Assembly (NCBI GenBank): GCA_002212985.1
Contig: NBMY01000052.1
Coordinates: 1-43,601 of the forward strand
Length of the DNA: 43,601 bases
Origin: Sphingobacteriales bacterium TSM_CSS
Lineage (GTDB): Bacteria > Bacteroidota > Bacteroidia > Chitinophagales > UBA2359
Direction: 5' to 3'
Of the stretch, positions 23,915-33,294 are shown piece after piece (positions within the stretch are counted from its first letter, which is position 1; each line of letters begins with the position of its first letter). The translations under genes were made by a program, and so were the position numbers. The notes below the pieces were generated by a model. That model worked only from the letters and a program-made list of their open reading frames with translations. It had not been told where the DNA came from and did not search any database.

Positions 23915-24337
23915 GTTTTTAATTCTGAGTTATGAGTTATGAGTTTTTACCTATGTGAAATGGGTGGTTAGCTTGTTGAACAAATGAGTTGTGTGCATTC
24001 TAAGTTTACACTCTCTGTCAGAGGCTGCATCTGCTTTGGTTGGTGAGCTTGTAGAACCAACGATTTGTGTGTTGTAGCCTTGCAAAGTTACCATAGCCAA
24101 AAACTTAACCGGAGTTTACCCAAACGAAAGAACACACCAGGAATAAATTCTGAGTTATGAGACCATAGCATTCTATTTCTCCCCAACAACCAACCCAACT
24201 AACTATCTATACGTCAAACAAAATAAACAAATTGACAACCCAGTCTCTTTAAATTTTAGTTTATGATTTCCTAAACCGGGCAAGCTATTTTAGGACACCA
24301 CAAAGCATAACTCATAACTCATAACTCATAATTTTCG
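23915..24337. repeat. 423-nt spacer with GAGTTAT heptamers and a 76-nt-offset duplication
   Basis: GAGTTAT runs at 23927-23944 (two and a half units) and again at 24152-24161. The inverse ATAACTC runs at 24307-24331 (three and a half units), ending six bases before the cinA ATG. Between them a 30-nt sequence near 23966-23995 (core TTAGCTTGTTGAAC) recurs at 24042-24071 (core TGAGCTTGTAGAAC) with about 80 percent identity. No gene is present. The opposed heptamers could pair to fold the whole spacer. Confidence 0.7.
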
Positions 24338-25585
24338 ATGAACTGCACTCTTATAACCATTGGCGATGAAATACTGATTGGACAAACTATTGACACTAAT
24401 TCTGCCTGGATGGCCAAAGAGCTGAACGCCGCCGGCATTAGTGTGTTTGAGATTATATCGGTATCTGACAATGCTCAACATATTTCTGATGCATTGGACC
24501 GCGCTTTTACCACTTCCGACATAGTGCTTACCACCGGAGGACTTGGACCCACCAAAGATGATATAACCAAAAACACGCTGGCAGCATATTTTGGTGCAGA
24601 ACTAAAGTTTTACGAAGATATTTGGAAAGATATTGAAACATACATGGCAAAGCGCGGTGTTGGCATTTTGGAAAGTCACAAAACCATGGCCATGCTGCCT
24701 GCCAATTGCGAGGTAATTAAAAATGAACGCGGCACGGCTGCTGCCATGTGGTTTAACGAAAAGGGTAAAATTTTGGTAGCTATGCCCGGTGTGCCACACG
24801 AAATGAAAGACTTTATGAGTCGTGTTGTTATACAACGCCTGCAACAGCGGTTTACCTTGTCTGCCATTGTACACAAAACCATTATGTGTGCCGGCGCAGG
24901 CGAAACTATACTAGCCGACATCATAAAAGACATTGAGAATAGCCTTCCGCCACATATTAAACTGGCATATCTGCCCAGCTACGGCATTGTAAAACTACGC
25001 CTTACCGCAAAAGGCGCCAACAAAGCGCAATTAACTCATGAGGTGGAAGCGCTGTCGCAAAAAATGGTAGAGCTTTTAACCCCGAAATTCGTATTTGGTT
25101 ATGATGATGAGGAGTTGCCACAAACTTTGGGGAATTTGCTGCTTCGGCAAAATGCCACTCTGGTAACGGCCGAAAGTTGCACCGGCGGTCTTATTGCGCA
25201 TCAGCTTACCTCTTTTGCCGGCAGTTCGCGCTACTACAAGGGCGGCGTGGTTTCTTACTCCAACGAACTTAAACAATCATTGCTGGGGGTAAAACCCGAA
25301 ACGCTGGCGCAGTACGGCGCCGTAAGTGAAGAAACGGTGAGCGAAATGGCCGCCGGAGTTGTAGAACGCTTGCAGGCAGATTATGCCGTTGCCGTTTCGG
25401 GTATTGCAGGACCCGATGGCGGAACGCCCGAAAAACCGGTTGGAACCGTTTGGATAGCCGTAGCCGGTAAAAGCCGAATAGTTGCCCGAAAATTTCAGTT
25501 TGCCCGCTCACGCGATATCAATATAGAGCTTTCGGCAAATATTGCCCTGAATGAACTGCGCAAATTCATTATCGGAATAATTTAA
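24338..25585 (+). CDS. cinA: CinA-like protein with PncC NMN-amidohydrolase domain
   Basis: 415 residues, the full two-domain length. The N-terminal COG1058/MoCF-like domain contains ITIGDEILIGQTIDTNSAW and TTGGLGPTKDD (67-75). The C-terminal PncC domain contains AESCTGGLIAHQLT (about 277-290) and VSGIAGPDGGTPEKPVGTVW. The PncC part deamidates nicotinamide mononucleotide to recycle NAD, and the N-terminal domain is an ADP-ribose pyrophosphatase in characterised homologues. The start directly follows ATAACTC heptamers, so its translation-initiation region lies in repeat DNA. Confidence 0.95.
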   Translation: MNCTLITIGDEILIGQTIDTNSAWMAKELNAAGISVFEIISVSDNAQHISDALDRAFTTSDIVLTTGGLGPTKDDITKNTLAAYFGAELKFYEDIWKDIETYMAKRGVGILESHKTMAMLPANCEVIKNERGTAAAMWFNEKGKILVAMPGVPHEMKDFMSRVVIQRLQQRFTLSAIVHKTIMCAGAGETILADIIKDIENSLPPHIKLAYLPSYGIVKLRLTAKGANKAQLTHEVEALSQKMVELLTPKFVFGYDDEELPQTLGNLLLRQNATLVTAESCTGGLIAHQLTSFAGSSRYYKGGVVSYSNELKQSLLGVKPETLAQYGAVSEETVSEMAAGVVERLQADYAVAVSGIAGPDGGTPEKPVGTVWIAVAGKSRIVARKFQFARSRDINIELSANIALNELRKFIIGII

Positions 25586-25681
25586 CCGTGTTGTGTGAAG
25601 TTATTTTTTGCCCCGCTTGTTTGCGGTTAAAAAGAACCCTTTCGGAAGTTAACCGATTACCTTTAGATAAATACCCCGATT

Positions 25682-26962
25682 ATGTCTGAAGAACCATTTT
25701 CCACGCCTACGCCCGAAAGTCTTAAAAAAGCCAAACAACAGCGCCTTTTCAGAATGCAGGTGCTGGCCACCGGGTTGCTGGTGTTTATGGGTGTTGTTTT
25801 TTTAATTACCAAAAGTATGGAAGTGCAACACGTATGGCTGCGCTATGTACGCATATTTGCCGAAGCTGCCATGATAGGCGCACTGGCCGACTGGTTTGCC
25901 GTTACCGCTTTGTTCAGGCATCCGCTGGGGTTGCCCATACCGCATACCAACCTCATTGTAGGAAACCAAGATAAAATAGGGCAAAATTTGGGCTATTTTG
26001 TAACCAATAACTTTTTGGCCGAGCATACCATGGAGCAGCGCATAAATGAGCTGAACATTAGCACCGGAATTGCCGAATGGCTGAAAAAAAACACCAATAC
26101 CGATGCCATAACTGCCCAAATTTTGCGCCTGGTGCCCGAAGCACTGAACAATGTAAACGAAGAACAAGCCAATATTTTTTTACAAGACCGCATTGCCCAT
26201 TTTGTACAACAAGCCGATTTTAACGGGCTGCTGAGTGATTTGGTAAAATATCTTACCGCACAAGGGCAGCATCAATGGCTCATGGACCAGGGCGTGGTGG
26301 CCGTGCGCGATTACCTGCAAAAACCAGCTGTGCGCAAATGGATGGATAAGGAAATTCGCAACCAGTTGCCCAAGGTGCTGCCCGGTTTTGTAGATAACTA
26401 CATTGTTACCCACATTTTTAACTCCATAGAACAACTGCTGGCAGAAATAGAAAAAAATCCTAACCACCGCCTGCGCCTCGAACTAAACGAAGCCCTGCGT
26501 GCTTTTGCCGTAGAATTGCGTCACGCCAGCACTTATAAGGATAAAATTGAAGCCATTAAAACCGATTTGCTGAAAAGCGACCTCATTTGGGAGCAAACCG
26601 GCAACCTTTGGCAACAGATTAAACAGGAAATACTCAAAAACATTGAAAACCCCCACTCGCTCATACGGCGCGAAATCGATAAATCTTTGTCTGATGCCGG
26701 CGACCGCATTTTAAAAAGTCAGGAAGCCCGCGATAACTTAGATAAATGGCTGAGGAAAGAATTGTTTACTCTTTTTAAAGCTAACCGCGACTGGATTAGC
26801 CGCCATATAAGCCAAACCGTAAGCAACTGGGATAAACGCGAAATTTCTGACAAACTGGAACTGGAAGTGGGTAAAGACCTGCAATATATACGCATTAACG
26901 GCACATTGGTGGGCGGTACGGTAGGGTTACTGATGCACCTTATCTTGGATTGGCTGATGTAG
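25682..26962 (+). CDS. DUF445-family membrane protein
   Basis: 426 residues. One membrane helix (about 24-43, MQVLATGLLVFMGVVFLI) is followed by the DUF445 signature EAAMIGALADWFAVTALFRHPLGLPIPHTNLI. A long helical, charged middle domain (about 100-390) follows, and a C-terminal hydrophobic hairpin LVGGTVGLLMHLILDWL ends the protein, so both ends are membrane-bound. DUF445 (YjiN-like) proteins have no established biochemical role. It lies 96 nt after cinA. A candidate -7 element TACCTTTA (25658-25665) suggests its own promoter. Confidence 0.9.
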   Translation: MSEEPFSTPTPESLKKAKQQRLFRMQVLATGLLVFMGVVFLITKSMEVQHVWLRYVRIFAEAAMIGALADWFAVTALFRHPLGLPIPHTNLIVGNQDKIGQNLGYFVTNNFLAEHTMEQRINELNISTGIAEWLKKNTNTDAITAQILRLVPEALNNVNEEQANIFLQDRIAHFVQQADFNGLLSDLVKYLTAQGQHQWLMDQGVVAVRDYLQKPAVRKWMDKEIRNQLPKVLPGFVDNYIVTHIFNSIEQLLAEIEKNPNHRLRLELNEALRAFAVELRHASTYKDKIEAIKTDLLKSDLIWEQTGNLWQQIKQEILKNIENPHSLIRREIDKSLSDAGDRILKSQEARDNLDKWLRKELFTLFKANRDWISRHISQTVSNWDKREISDKLELEVGKDLQYIRINGTLVGGTVGLLMHLILDWLM

Positions 26963-26977
26963 TTTCGGGTTTTGATA

Positions 26978-27000
26978 TAGTATGTATGGCAGACATACTA
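26978..27000 (+). terminator. Hairpin after the DUF445 gene
   Basis: TAGTATGT (26978-26985) pairs perfectly with ACATACTA (26993-27000) over a 7-nt loop, 15 nt after the stop. The following sequence (CGTTTGTAATTTG) is only moderately T-rich, so termination may be weak. Confidence 0.45.
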
Positions 27001-27208
27001 CGTTTGTAATTTGTTCCGATGTTGCTTTTACAGTTCCATGTACCATTCAACCTCTTTGAGGTTCTCTATGGGGTAATTTTTCCCGTATATTTCACATTCA
27101 GCCATGCTCATTTGACTCTTTCAGCGCTTTTGTGGCTTGTTTTTATGCCCTTCTGCTATACAGTACAACCGGAAGTATGGCAAATGCGGTGGTTGCAATT
27201 TTTGGGCA

Positions 27209-29956
27209 TTACTGCCCGTTGCCTCGTATAATGTGAATAAACCCGCTTAGAGAGCGGTTAATGATTTCGGGACCTTCGGCAGTTAGTTCATATACTTCGC
27301 AGGTGTAGTAGTAAACGCCTTCGGCAAGGGCTTTACCGCTGCTTTGGTCCGTTCCGTTCCACTCAATATTGGGGTTATTGGTTTCAAATACCAATTGTCC
27401 CCATCGGTTATAAATTTTCATGTCAATACTGCTTACAAAGCGCGATTTACGGGGCACAAACAATTCGTTGTCGCCATCGCCGTTTGGCGTAAATACATTG
27501 GGCAGTTCAAATTCTACACAGTTTTTTACGCACACAATATTGCTTTGCGGGCTTTGGTTGCTGAAAGAGTCTATGGCAGCAACGGTATAGCAGCCGGCCA
27601 ATGAGTTGTTGAGTATGTGTTCATAAACGGTTTGCTGTGCATTGGTTACGGTGGCAATAAGCTCATACTCGGCGCTAAGCGGTGATGCATAGTAAATGTT
27701 GTATCCTATAATATCGTCATCGCAAGAGGCGCTGTTGTTGTTGGTCCATTCCAACAGGTTACTCAGCACATCGGGGGCAGTATTTTCGCCGGAGGTGCAG
27801 TAGTTGCTTACGGCAAGGGTGGGGGCGCAGGGCGCTACGGTATCTTTTGGTACCCCGCAAACCCGTTGCGACAGGTTAATGAGCGGGTTGGGCAAGGCAG
27901 GGTTGGCATAAGTGCCCAAAGCCTCAACATAATAGCAGTACTCTTCACCGTTTTGCAATTGGGTATCGGTATAGGTAGGGGCGGTTACGGTAGCAAGCAG
28001 GTTAAAACTGCCGGTATCATTTTGCCGGTACACGTTATAGTGCGTATTTAACCAAGGCACGCTAAAATTCCAGTTTAGTTTCAATTGGTTATCGGAGGGC
28101 GTGGTGGTAAGAAATACCGATGAGGCTGTTTCCGATTCATCAACCGGTTGGTTGTTGGAAAAAAAGGCAATTTTATAGGCATAGGGGTTTCCGGCAGTAT
28201 TGAGTTCGGGTGCCAGGTTGGTAAAGGTGGTATCATTAGCCTCAGCAAAAGTATTGTAGCTCCAACTTTGCACAAGGCTGTAATTGGTGCCGGTAAACCC
28301 TTGCAGGCGGTACAATTCATAGCGGTAAGGGGCGGGGTTGGTTATGGTATCAAGAGCTTGTGCAAGCGGTTTGGTCCAGGCAATAAAAATTTGTCCGTTG
28401 GTGGTTTGGGTTTGGTCTATGCTTACATTGGTAATAATGGGAGCGTTTTTAGGCAACTCGGCGCAGGCGTTGGCCGAGGCAATGCTGGAAACCACGTTGA
28501 GTGGGTTGGGTGGGTTGGAGTTGGTAAAGGCATCGGCAAACTCGGCCACCACGCGGTAGGAATAGACAACGCCTTTTACCGCCGTTGCATCGGTGTAGGT
28601 ATTAGTGGTAATGCCTTCGGCTAATTTTTGGTAGGTGGTTCCGCCAAGGCCAAGAGCGCATCGGTCAAACACAAGCGAGTCGCAGCCAATACTTCTCCAC
28701 ACCGAAAATCCTCTGAATTTAGGGCTGGATTGGCATTGGTAAAAATCCCAGTTAAGAACAATGTTGTTTCCCGATGCCTGTGCTGTAAGGTTTTGGGGCG
28801 GCGGCGGCGCAATGGTAATAAGCCAGGTTTCCAAATCGGCCAAGGGCAACGGTACGCCAGATGAAGTAAAGTTATCTTCGGCTTTAATAACCACGGTATA
28901 AGCTTGGCTGTAAATATGGTCGCAGGTGGTTTGCCAGGTAAAAGTGCCACTTGCAAAACCCAGTCCGGAGGTAGCAATGAGTTGCGCCGGGCTAACAGCC
29001 GCTTCAAACGGGCCGCCGTAGCCCGTAAGGGTTATTTGTTGAGCCGGCACATCGGCATCGGTGGCGGTTATGTTAAACTGAAGCGTTTCGCCCACTATAA
29101 TGCAGGTATCGTTTATGGGTGGTATAACCGGCGGCCGGTTGGGTTTGTCTTCTACAATGATTTGCATATCGCGCACCATGGTTCCCATTTTTATACCGTT
29201 TCTAAATTCGGTAATTAAAATCGCAATGTTGTAAATACCGGCCCGTTGGGGCGAGTTCCAGATGAGTTCACCTGTTACTGGGTTAAGCGACAGGTTGTTG
29301 TTGGGGCCGGGCTGTATTTCGGTAGGCGATTGGTACAGTGGCACATCGTTAAACGGGTCTTGTTTGGGCGGAATGAGTTCAAAATGCAGGCTATCGCCAT
29401 CGGGGTCAAAGGCATTGGGGTTATGCACAAAGGTATAGCCCACGTTGGCAAAATCTATGGGCGGTTGCAGTAAAATGGGTGAGCTGTTGAAGCCAAAAAA
29501 CTGCGGGTCGCGGAAAAAAATGGTATCTTCAATATAAAAAGGCACATCAACGGAATTGCCCAACTGAATGTTAATAATTTCGTCAATGCGGTTGGGGTCT
29601 TGCATAGACACCACATAGTTGAAGGGGGCCGGGTAGCTGTGCGTGATTTGGTAAATATTGTATTTAATGTTGTTGCCAATTGGAACGCCGTTGCCGCCGC
29701 CGTTAATACGGGGAGCTTTACCTGCTGTTCCATCGCCAAAACTTACATCTAAGGTATCGCGGTCGGCGTTGCTGGCGCCCCCGCCCGAAATTTTGGTATA
29801 GGTGGTAACGGTAAAAATATAGCGGTAGGGTTGGCCGGGAAGCGGGGCACTCACAAAACTGATTTCGCCGGCGCGGTTATGGGTGGCAAAAAGCGGCAAC
29901 GAATACAGCAGGGAAATGACCCCAAACAATAAAGCAAACGACGAAACATTTTTCAT
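27209..29956 (-). CDS. T9SS type B cargo (gliding motility-associated C-terminal domain) with FN3 modules
   Basis: 915 residues from ATG 29956, where a signal peptide begins (MKNVSSFALLFGVISLLYS, LFATHN). The N-terminal THNRAGEISFV opening is typical of a group of large Bacteroidota surface proteins. Cadherin/Ig-like modules (about 100-380, GELIWNSPQRAGIYNIAILI) and several fibronectin III-like modules (about 390-800, NLTAQASGNNIVLNW, YYVEALG) follow. The C-terminus is a CHU_C-type sorting domain (NVFTPNGDGDNELF, IYNRWGQLVFETN, WNGTD, AEGVYYYTCEV). Type B domains are exported by T9SS without the usual cleavage and anchoring route and often need a PorP/SprF-like partner, which is not seen here. 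Its start faces the PorE-like gene. Confidence 0.88.
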   Translation of the reverse strand: MKNVSSFALLFGVISLLYSLPLFATHNRAGEISFVSAPLPGQPYRYIFTVTTYTKISGGGASNADRDTLDVSFGDGTAGKAPRINGGGNGVPIGNNIKYNIYQITHSYPAPFNYVVSMQDPNRIDEIINIQLGNSVDVPFYIEDTIFFRDPQFFGFNSSPILLQPPIDFANVGYTFVHNPNAFDPDGDSLHFELIPPKQDPFNDVPLYQSPTEIQPGPNNNLSLNPVTGELIWNSPQRAGIYNIAILITEFRNGIKMGTMVRDMQIIVEDKPNRPPVIPPINDTCIIVGETLQFNITATDADVPAQQITLTGYGGPFEAAVSPAQLIATSGLGFASGTFTWQTTCDHIYSQAYTVVIKAEDNFTSSGVPLPLADLETWLITIAPPPPQNLTAQASGNNIVLNWDFYQCQSSPKFRGFSVWRSIGCDSLVFDRCALGLGGTTYQKLAEGITTNTYTDATAVKGVVYSYRVVAEFADAFTNSNPPNPLNVVSSIASANACAELPKNAPIITNVSIDQTQTTNGQIFIAWTKPLAQALDTITNPAPYRYELYRLQGFTGTNYSLVQSWSYNTFAEANDTTFTNLAPELNTAGNPYAYKIAFFSNNQPVDESETASSVFLTTTPSDNQLKLNWNFSVPWLNTHYNVYRQNDTGSFNLLATVTAPTYTDTQLQNGEEYCYYVEALGTYANPALPNPLINLSQRVCGVPKDTVAPCAPTLAVSNYCTSGENTAPDVLSNLLEWTNNNSASCDDDIIGYNIYYASPLSAEYELIATVTNAQQTVYEHILNNSLAGCYTVAAIDSFSNQSPQSNIVCVKNCVEFELPNVFTPNGDGDNELFVPRKSRFVSSIDMKIYNRWGQLVFETNNPNIEWNGTDQSSGKALAEGVYYYTCEVYELTAEGPEIINRSLSGFIHIIRGNGQ

Positions 29957-30423
29957 ACCTGAAATAACGGCTTTTGTAAAACGGTTATTATAAAACCACA
30001 ATTTTGCCCCATAGCGCATGTAACAAAGGGCAGCCCACACAGGGGCTTACAATCTGTTGCTCCGCAGCAAAGGCACAAACAACGGTATTACCTTTCATTT
30101 TTCAATGGTAAAAAACATTTTTACCACATTTGTTTCTTAAAATTACCACATTTACCCCACATTTCTCACTTTTATGGCAACATTTATCTTTAAAAAGGTA
30201 AAATATCCATGGCAATGCCTTAATCCAAACATCTTCTTTAGCTAACTTTGCGTGCAGGAACATTATATGCCACAGTTTTTAAAACGGCAAATGCAAACAA
30301 AAAGTTAAACAACCCGTAAAAAATACCGGTAAACAATATATCCATAAAACTTTCTGTCAACTTTTATCGTCTAAGCTGACAAGAACTAACAACCCCCGTT
30401 AGCTTTTATAAATGCAAACTATT
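29957..30423. promoter_or_regulatory. Divergent control region with palindrome and spaced direct repeats
   Basis: A 467-nt region between two divergent surface genes, without a gene of its own. It contains the hairpin GGTAAAAA (30107-30114) with TTTTTACC (30118-30125). An 11-bp direct repeat, TTACCACATTT, lies at 30121-30131 and 30143-30153 (22-bp period, two helical turns), and a looser third copy lies at 30152-30164. This arrangement suits a regulator bound on one face of the DNA. A -7-like TAACTTTG (30243-30250) points toward the PorE-like gene with a leader of about 165 nt. Confidence 0.4.
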
Positions 30424-32436
30424 ATGAAAAGCACATTTCTGAGATTCTTTGTTTTTGTGTTGCTGTTATTTACCACCGCAGTTTTTGCCCTGGCACAGGA
30501 AGCCAGCCTTAAAAAAGCAAATGCCTATTTTGATGAGGGCGATTACCCCAACGCCGTGCAGGTTTACAAGGAAATTCTGGAAAAATCGAACGATAAAGAA
30601 GTAAAGCGCCGCTTGGCCGATTGCTACCGCCTTATGAAACAGCCCGTTTCGGCAGAGTACTGGTATGAGCAAATTGTTTCGCAAACCGGCGTTGACCCTA
30701 TTAACAAATACTACTACGGGCTAATGCTGAAGGCAAACGGTAAATACGAAGAAGCCAAAGCCGCTTTTACCGAATATACCCAATTGGCGCCGCACGATTC
30801 CAGAGGAATTCGGCAAGTTGAAGCCTGCGAAAAATCGGGGTTTTTCCTTGAAGACCCCGGCCTTTACCAAATCAGCCTTGTGAATATCAACTCAAAAAAA
30901 GCCGATTTTGCCCCGGCATTCTATAAAAACGGTATTGTGTTTGCCTCCGAAGAATACGGAAAGAGCCGCCGCATATACAAGCGCCGAAACGCCCCGTATT
31001 TAGACCTCTTTTTTGCCGAACAAAAAGGCGAAAACCCCGCCCTGTTGGGTATTCCGCAGGCACTCAGGGGCGATATTAACACCCAATACCACGAAAGCAG
31101 CGCCACTTTCACCAACAGTTTTAAAGCCATTTATTTTACCCGAAATAATTTCTACAACGGTAAAGCCAACTACAGCCAAAAGGCAAAACTTCAGCAACTC
31201 AACCTCCAGATTTTTACCGCAACCCTTAATGTTGATAACGGCGAATGGGGAAAAGCCGTGCCCCTTCCGTTTAACAATACCGATTATTCTACCGGACACC
31301 CCAGCATTAGCCCCGATGGCAAAACGCTATACTTTATATCCGATATGCCCGGCGGTTATGGCGGAACAGACCTCTACCTGTGTAAATTGAATGGCGATAA
31401 ATGGGACCGACCTCAAAACCTGGGCCCTAACGTAAATACCGAAGGAAACGAAATGTTCCCCTTTATCAGTTCAGACGGCATACTGTATTTTGCCTCAGAT
31501 GGCTTGCCCGGACTTGGCGGGTTAGATGTATTTGCCACCCGGCAGCAAAGCAACGGTAATTGGGCAATACCCGAAAACCTGCGGTATCCTGTAAACACCA
31601 ATTCAGATGATTTTGCTTTTATTATGAACCCCGATAACGGCATTGGCTATTTCTCCTCTAACCGCCCCGGTGGGCAGGGCGACGACGACCTGTACAGCGT
31701 GGTGAAATCGAGCGGGGTGAACTGTAAAGTAAGCGGGCTGGTGCTCAATAAAAACACCGGGCAACCCGTTGCCGGCGCCGTGGTAAGGCTCATAAACATG
31801 AATGTTAGCAAAGAAACCACTGCCGACGCCAACGGGTTTTACAGTTTTGACCTACCGGCAAAGGCCGATTTTACCCTCTATGCCACCAAAGACTTCTTTT
31901 TTACCGAAGTAAAACACCTTACCACCCGCGACCGGGATTGCAACAACCCCGGACAAAAAGAACTGAATGCCGATATTATGCTGGCAGGAATACCCGTTGA
32001 CCCCAAAACCGGGCAGCTATCGGAGCCTATTACCATTGTGGCAGGCGGCGAAACCTCGCACCCCGATTTGCCACTGCCTAAGATTAATTTTATTTACTAT
32101 GATTTAGACCAATACTTCATTCGCGAAGATGCTAAAGTAGAATTGGATAAAATTGTGGCTTTTATGAAGGAAAACCCGGGTGTAGTTATTCAACTTAAAT
32201 CGCATACCGATTCGCGCGGCACCAAAGAATACAACCAAACCCTTTCTACCAAAAGGGCGCAGGCTGCCGTAGATTATATCGTAAGCAAGGGTGTTTCCCG
32301 AAACCGCCTTACTGCCATGGGATTGGGAGAAACGCAACCCGTAAACGAGTGCACCGACGGGGTAAACTGTCCCGAAGAAAAACACCAGCAAAACCGCCGC
32401 ACCGAGTTTGTAATAACCGGCTATACCATAAAGTAA
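30424..32436 (+). CDS. PorE-like OmpA-family protein (TPR, WD40-like propeller, CarbD-reg, OmpA)
   Basis: 670 residues from ATG 30424 (MKSTFLRFFVFVLLLF, ALAQ cleavage); an ATG at 30412 adds four residues. Domain order: TPR-like helices (about 25-130, YFDEGDYPNAVQVYKEIL), WD40/PD40 propeller blades (about 150-450, GHPSISPDGKTLYFISDMPG, NPDNGIGYFSSNRPGG), a carboxypeptidase-regulatory-like beta sandwich (about 453-530) and an OmpA C-terminal peptidoglycan-binding domain (LKSHTDSRGTKEYNQTLS). This is the architecture described for the T9SS component PorE, though Bacteroidota have several paralogues. No lipobox Cys is present. The likely role is to tie an outer-membrane complex to the cell wall. 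Confidence 0.85.
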   Translation: MKSTFLRFFVFVLLLFTTAVFALAQEASLKKANAYFDEGDYPNAVQVYKEILEKSNDKEVKRRLADCYRLMKQPVSAEYWYEQIVSQTGVDPINKYYYGLMLKANGKYEEAKAAFTEYTQLAPHDSRGIRQVEACEKSGFFLEDPGLYQISLVNINSKKADFAPAFYKNGIVFASEEYGKSRRIYKRRNAPYLDLFFAEQKGENPALLGIPQALRGDINTQYHESSATFTNSFKAIYFTRNNFYNGKANYSQKAKLQQLNLQIFTATLNVDNGEWGKAVPLPFNNTDYSTGHPSISPDGKTLYFISDMPGGYGGTDLYLCKLNGDKWDRPQNLGPNVNTEGNEMFPFISSDGILYFASDGLPGLGGLDVFATRQQSNGNWAIPENLRYPVNTNSDDFAFIMNPDNGIGYFSSNRPGGQGDDDLYSVVKSSGVNCKVSGLVLNKNTGQPVAGAVVRLINMNVSKETTADANGFYSFDLPAKADFTLYATKDFFFTEVKHLTTRDRDCNNPGQKELNADIMLAGIPVDPKTGQLSEPITIVAGGETSHPDLPLPKINFIYYDLDQYFIREDAKVELDKIVAFMKENPGVVIQLKSHTDSRGTKEYNQTLSTKRAQAAVDYIVSKGVSRNRLTAMGLGETQPVNECTDGVNCPEEKHQQNRRTEFVITGYTIK

Positions 32437-32512
32437 CTTACAGGGCAGATTTAGCGCTCGGTACCGGTATTGTCACAACAGGTTTTTGGCAGAAACCGGG
32501 GTGTGCAACATG

Positions 32513-32968
32513 TTATTTTATACTGTTATACAATTTAAGGAGTTCCGGCATAGGCATTTCAATGCGTTTGTCGTCGTAGCCGTAGGCAACAACAAAAGCA
32601 TCAGTGTAGCCACGCCGTTTTAGTTCTGCCTTAATCAAATCTGCCTGTTCATAACTGTTATAACGCCCTACCGTATAGCGGTACATGCCCTGCGGGGATA
32701 TATCTATGCGGATTTCTTCGCCCGTAACGTTGGTAAAAAAAGCATCGTTTTCTGCCACGGGCACCACAAAAGCGCCTATCTGTACCTTAAAATAAATCTG
32801 GTCTTTGGTATAGCCGCCAATTAATGCAGCAGGCGGTTGTTCGGGGGGTAGGGGAGTAATTATTTCAGTAGCAGGAGGCTGTGGCGAAACCTGCGTTTTT
32901 TTACCATGCCTGCAGCCGCCCCACAAAACAGTAACTGCTACTACCATATAGAGTATCGTTTTTTTCAT
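32513..32968 (-). CDS. Lipoprotein with SPOR-like domain
   Basis: 151 residues. The signal MKKTILYMVVAVTVLWGGC has a plausible lipobox Cys at 19, followed by a basic patch and a Pro-rich linker (about 28-50). The C-terminal part, IYFKVQIGAFVVPVAEND then MYRYTVGRYNSYEQADLI, has the two halves of a SPOR domain, which binds denuded glycan strands at division sites. It converges with the PorE-like gene, with 76 nt between stops. Its partner is not evident. Confidence 0.75.
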   Translation of the reverse strand: MKKTILYMVVAVTVLWGGCRHGKKTQVSPQPPATEIITPLPPEQPPAALIGGYTKDQIYFKVQIGAFVVPVAENDAFFTNVTGEEIRIDISPQGMYRYTVGRYNSYEQADLIKAELKRRGYTDAFVVAYGYDDKRIEMPMPELLKLYNSIK

Positions 32969-33294
32969 ACAACATCATTTTAGGGTTTCACACTTTTGTT
33001 TGTAACGTTGCTTATAGCATGGCTATTATGGTTCAGGCTGCTAAAATCGGGCCATTTTTATGAGCCTTACCCGCAGGTTGCCTAAATTGAAGAACATAAG
33101 GGCGCAAATGGTAAAAAAGTATCCGGTTCAAATAGGTACGTGTAAAAGATGGTTTCACTAACCCCGGCACAAGCCTATGCATGATAACCCGATTAAAGAA
33201 TAACAAATGACTATTACTTACCTGCTTACAACTGCTGTACCATTAATGTTGGTATAAAAACAGTAAGGTCGCTTTACCCCAAACTATTTTTGCT
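32969..33294. other. 326-nt intergenic, no gene seen
   Basis: No reading frame, clear terminator or exact -7 element was recognised here. The promoter of the SPOR-like gene is presumably in the first 150 nt. Confidence 0.5.

Noticed and set aside
27028-27111. Minus-strand 27-codon frame starting MSMAECEIYGKNYP
   Set aside because: Protein-like in composition, but too short, with no promoter or neighbour support.
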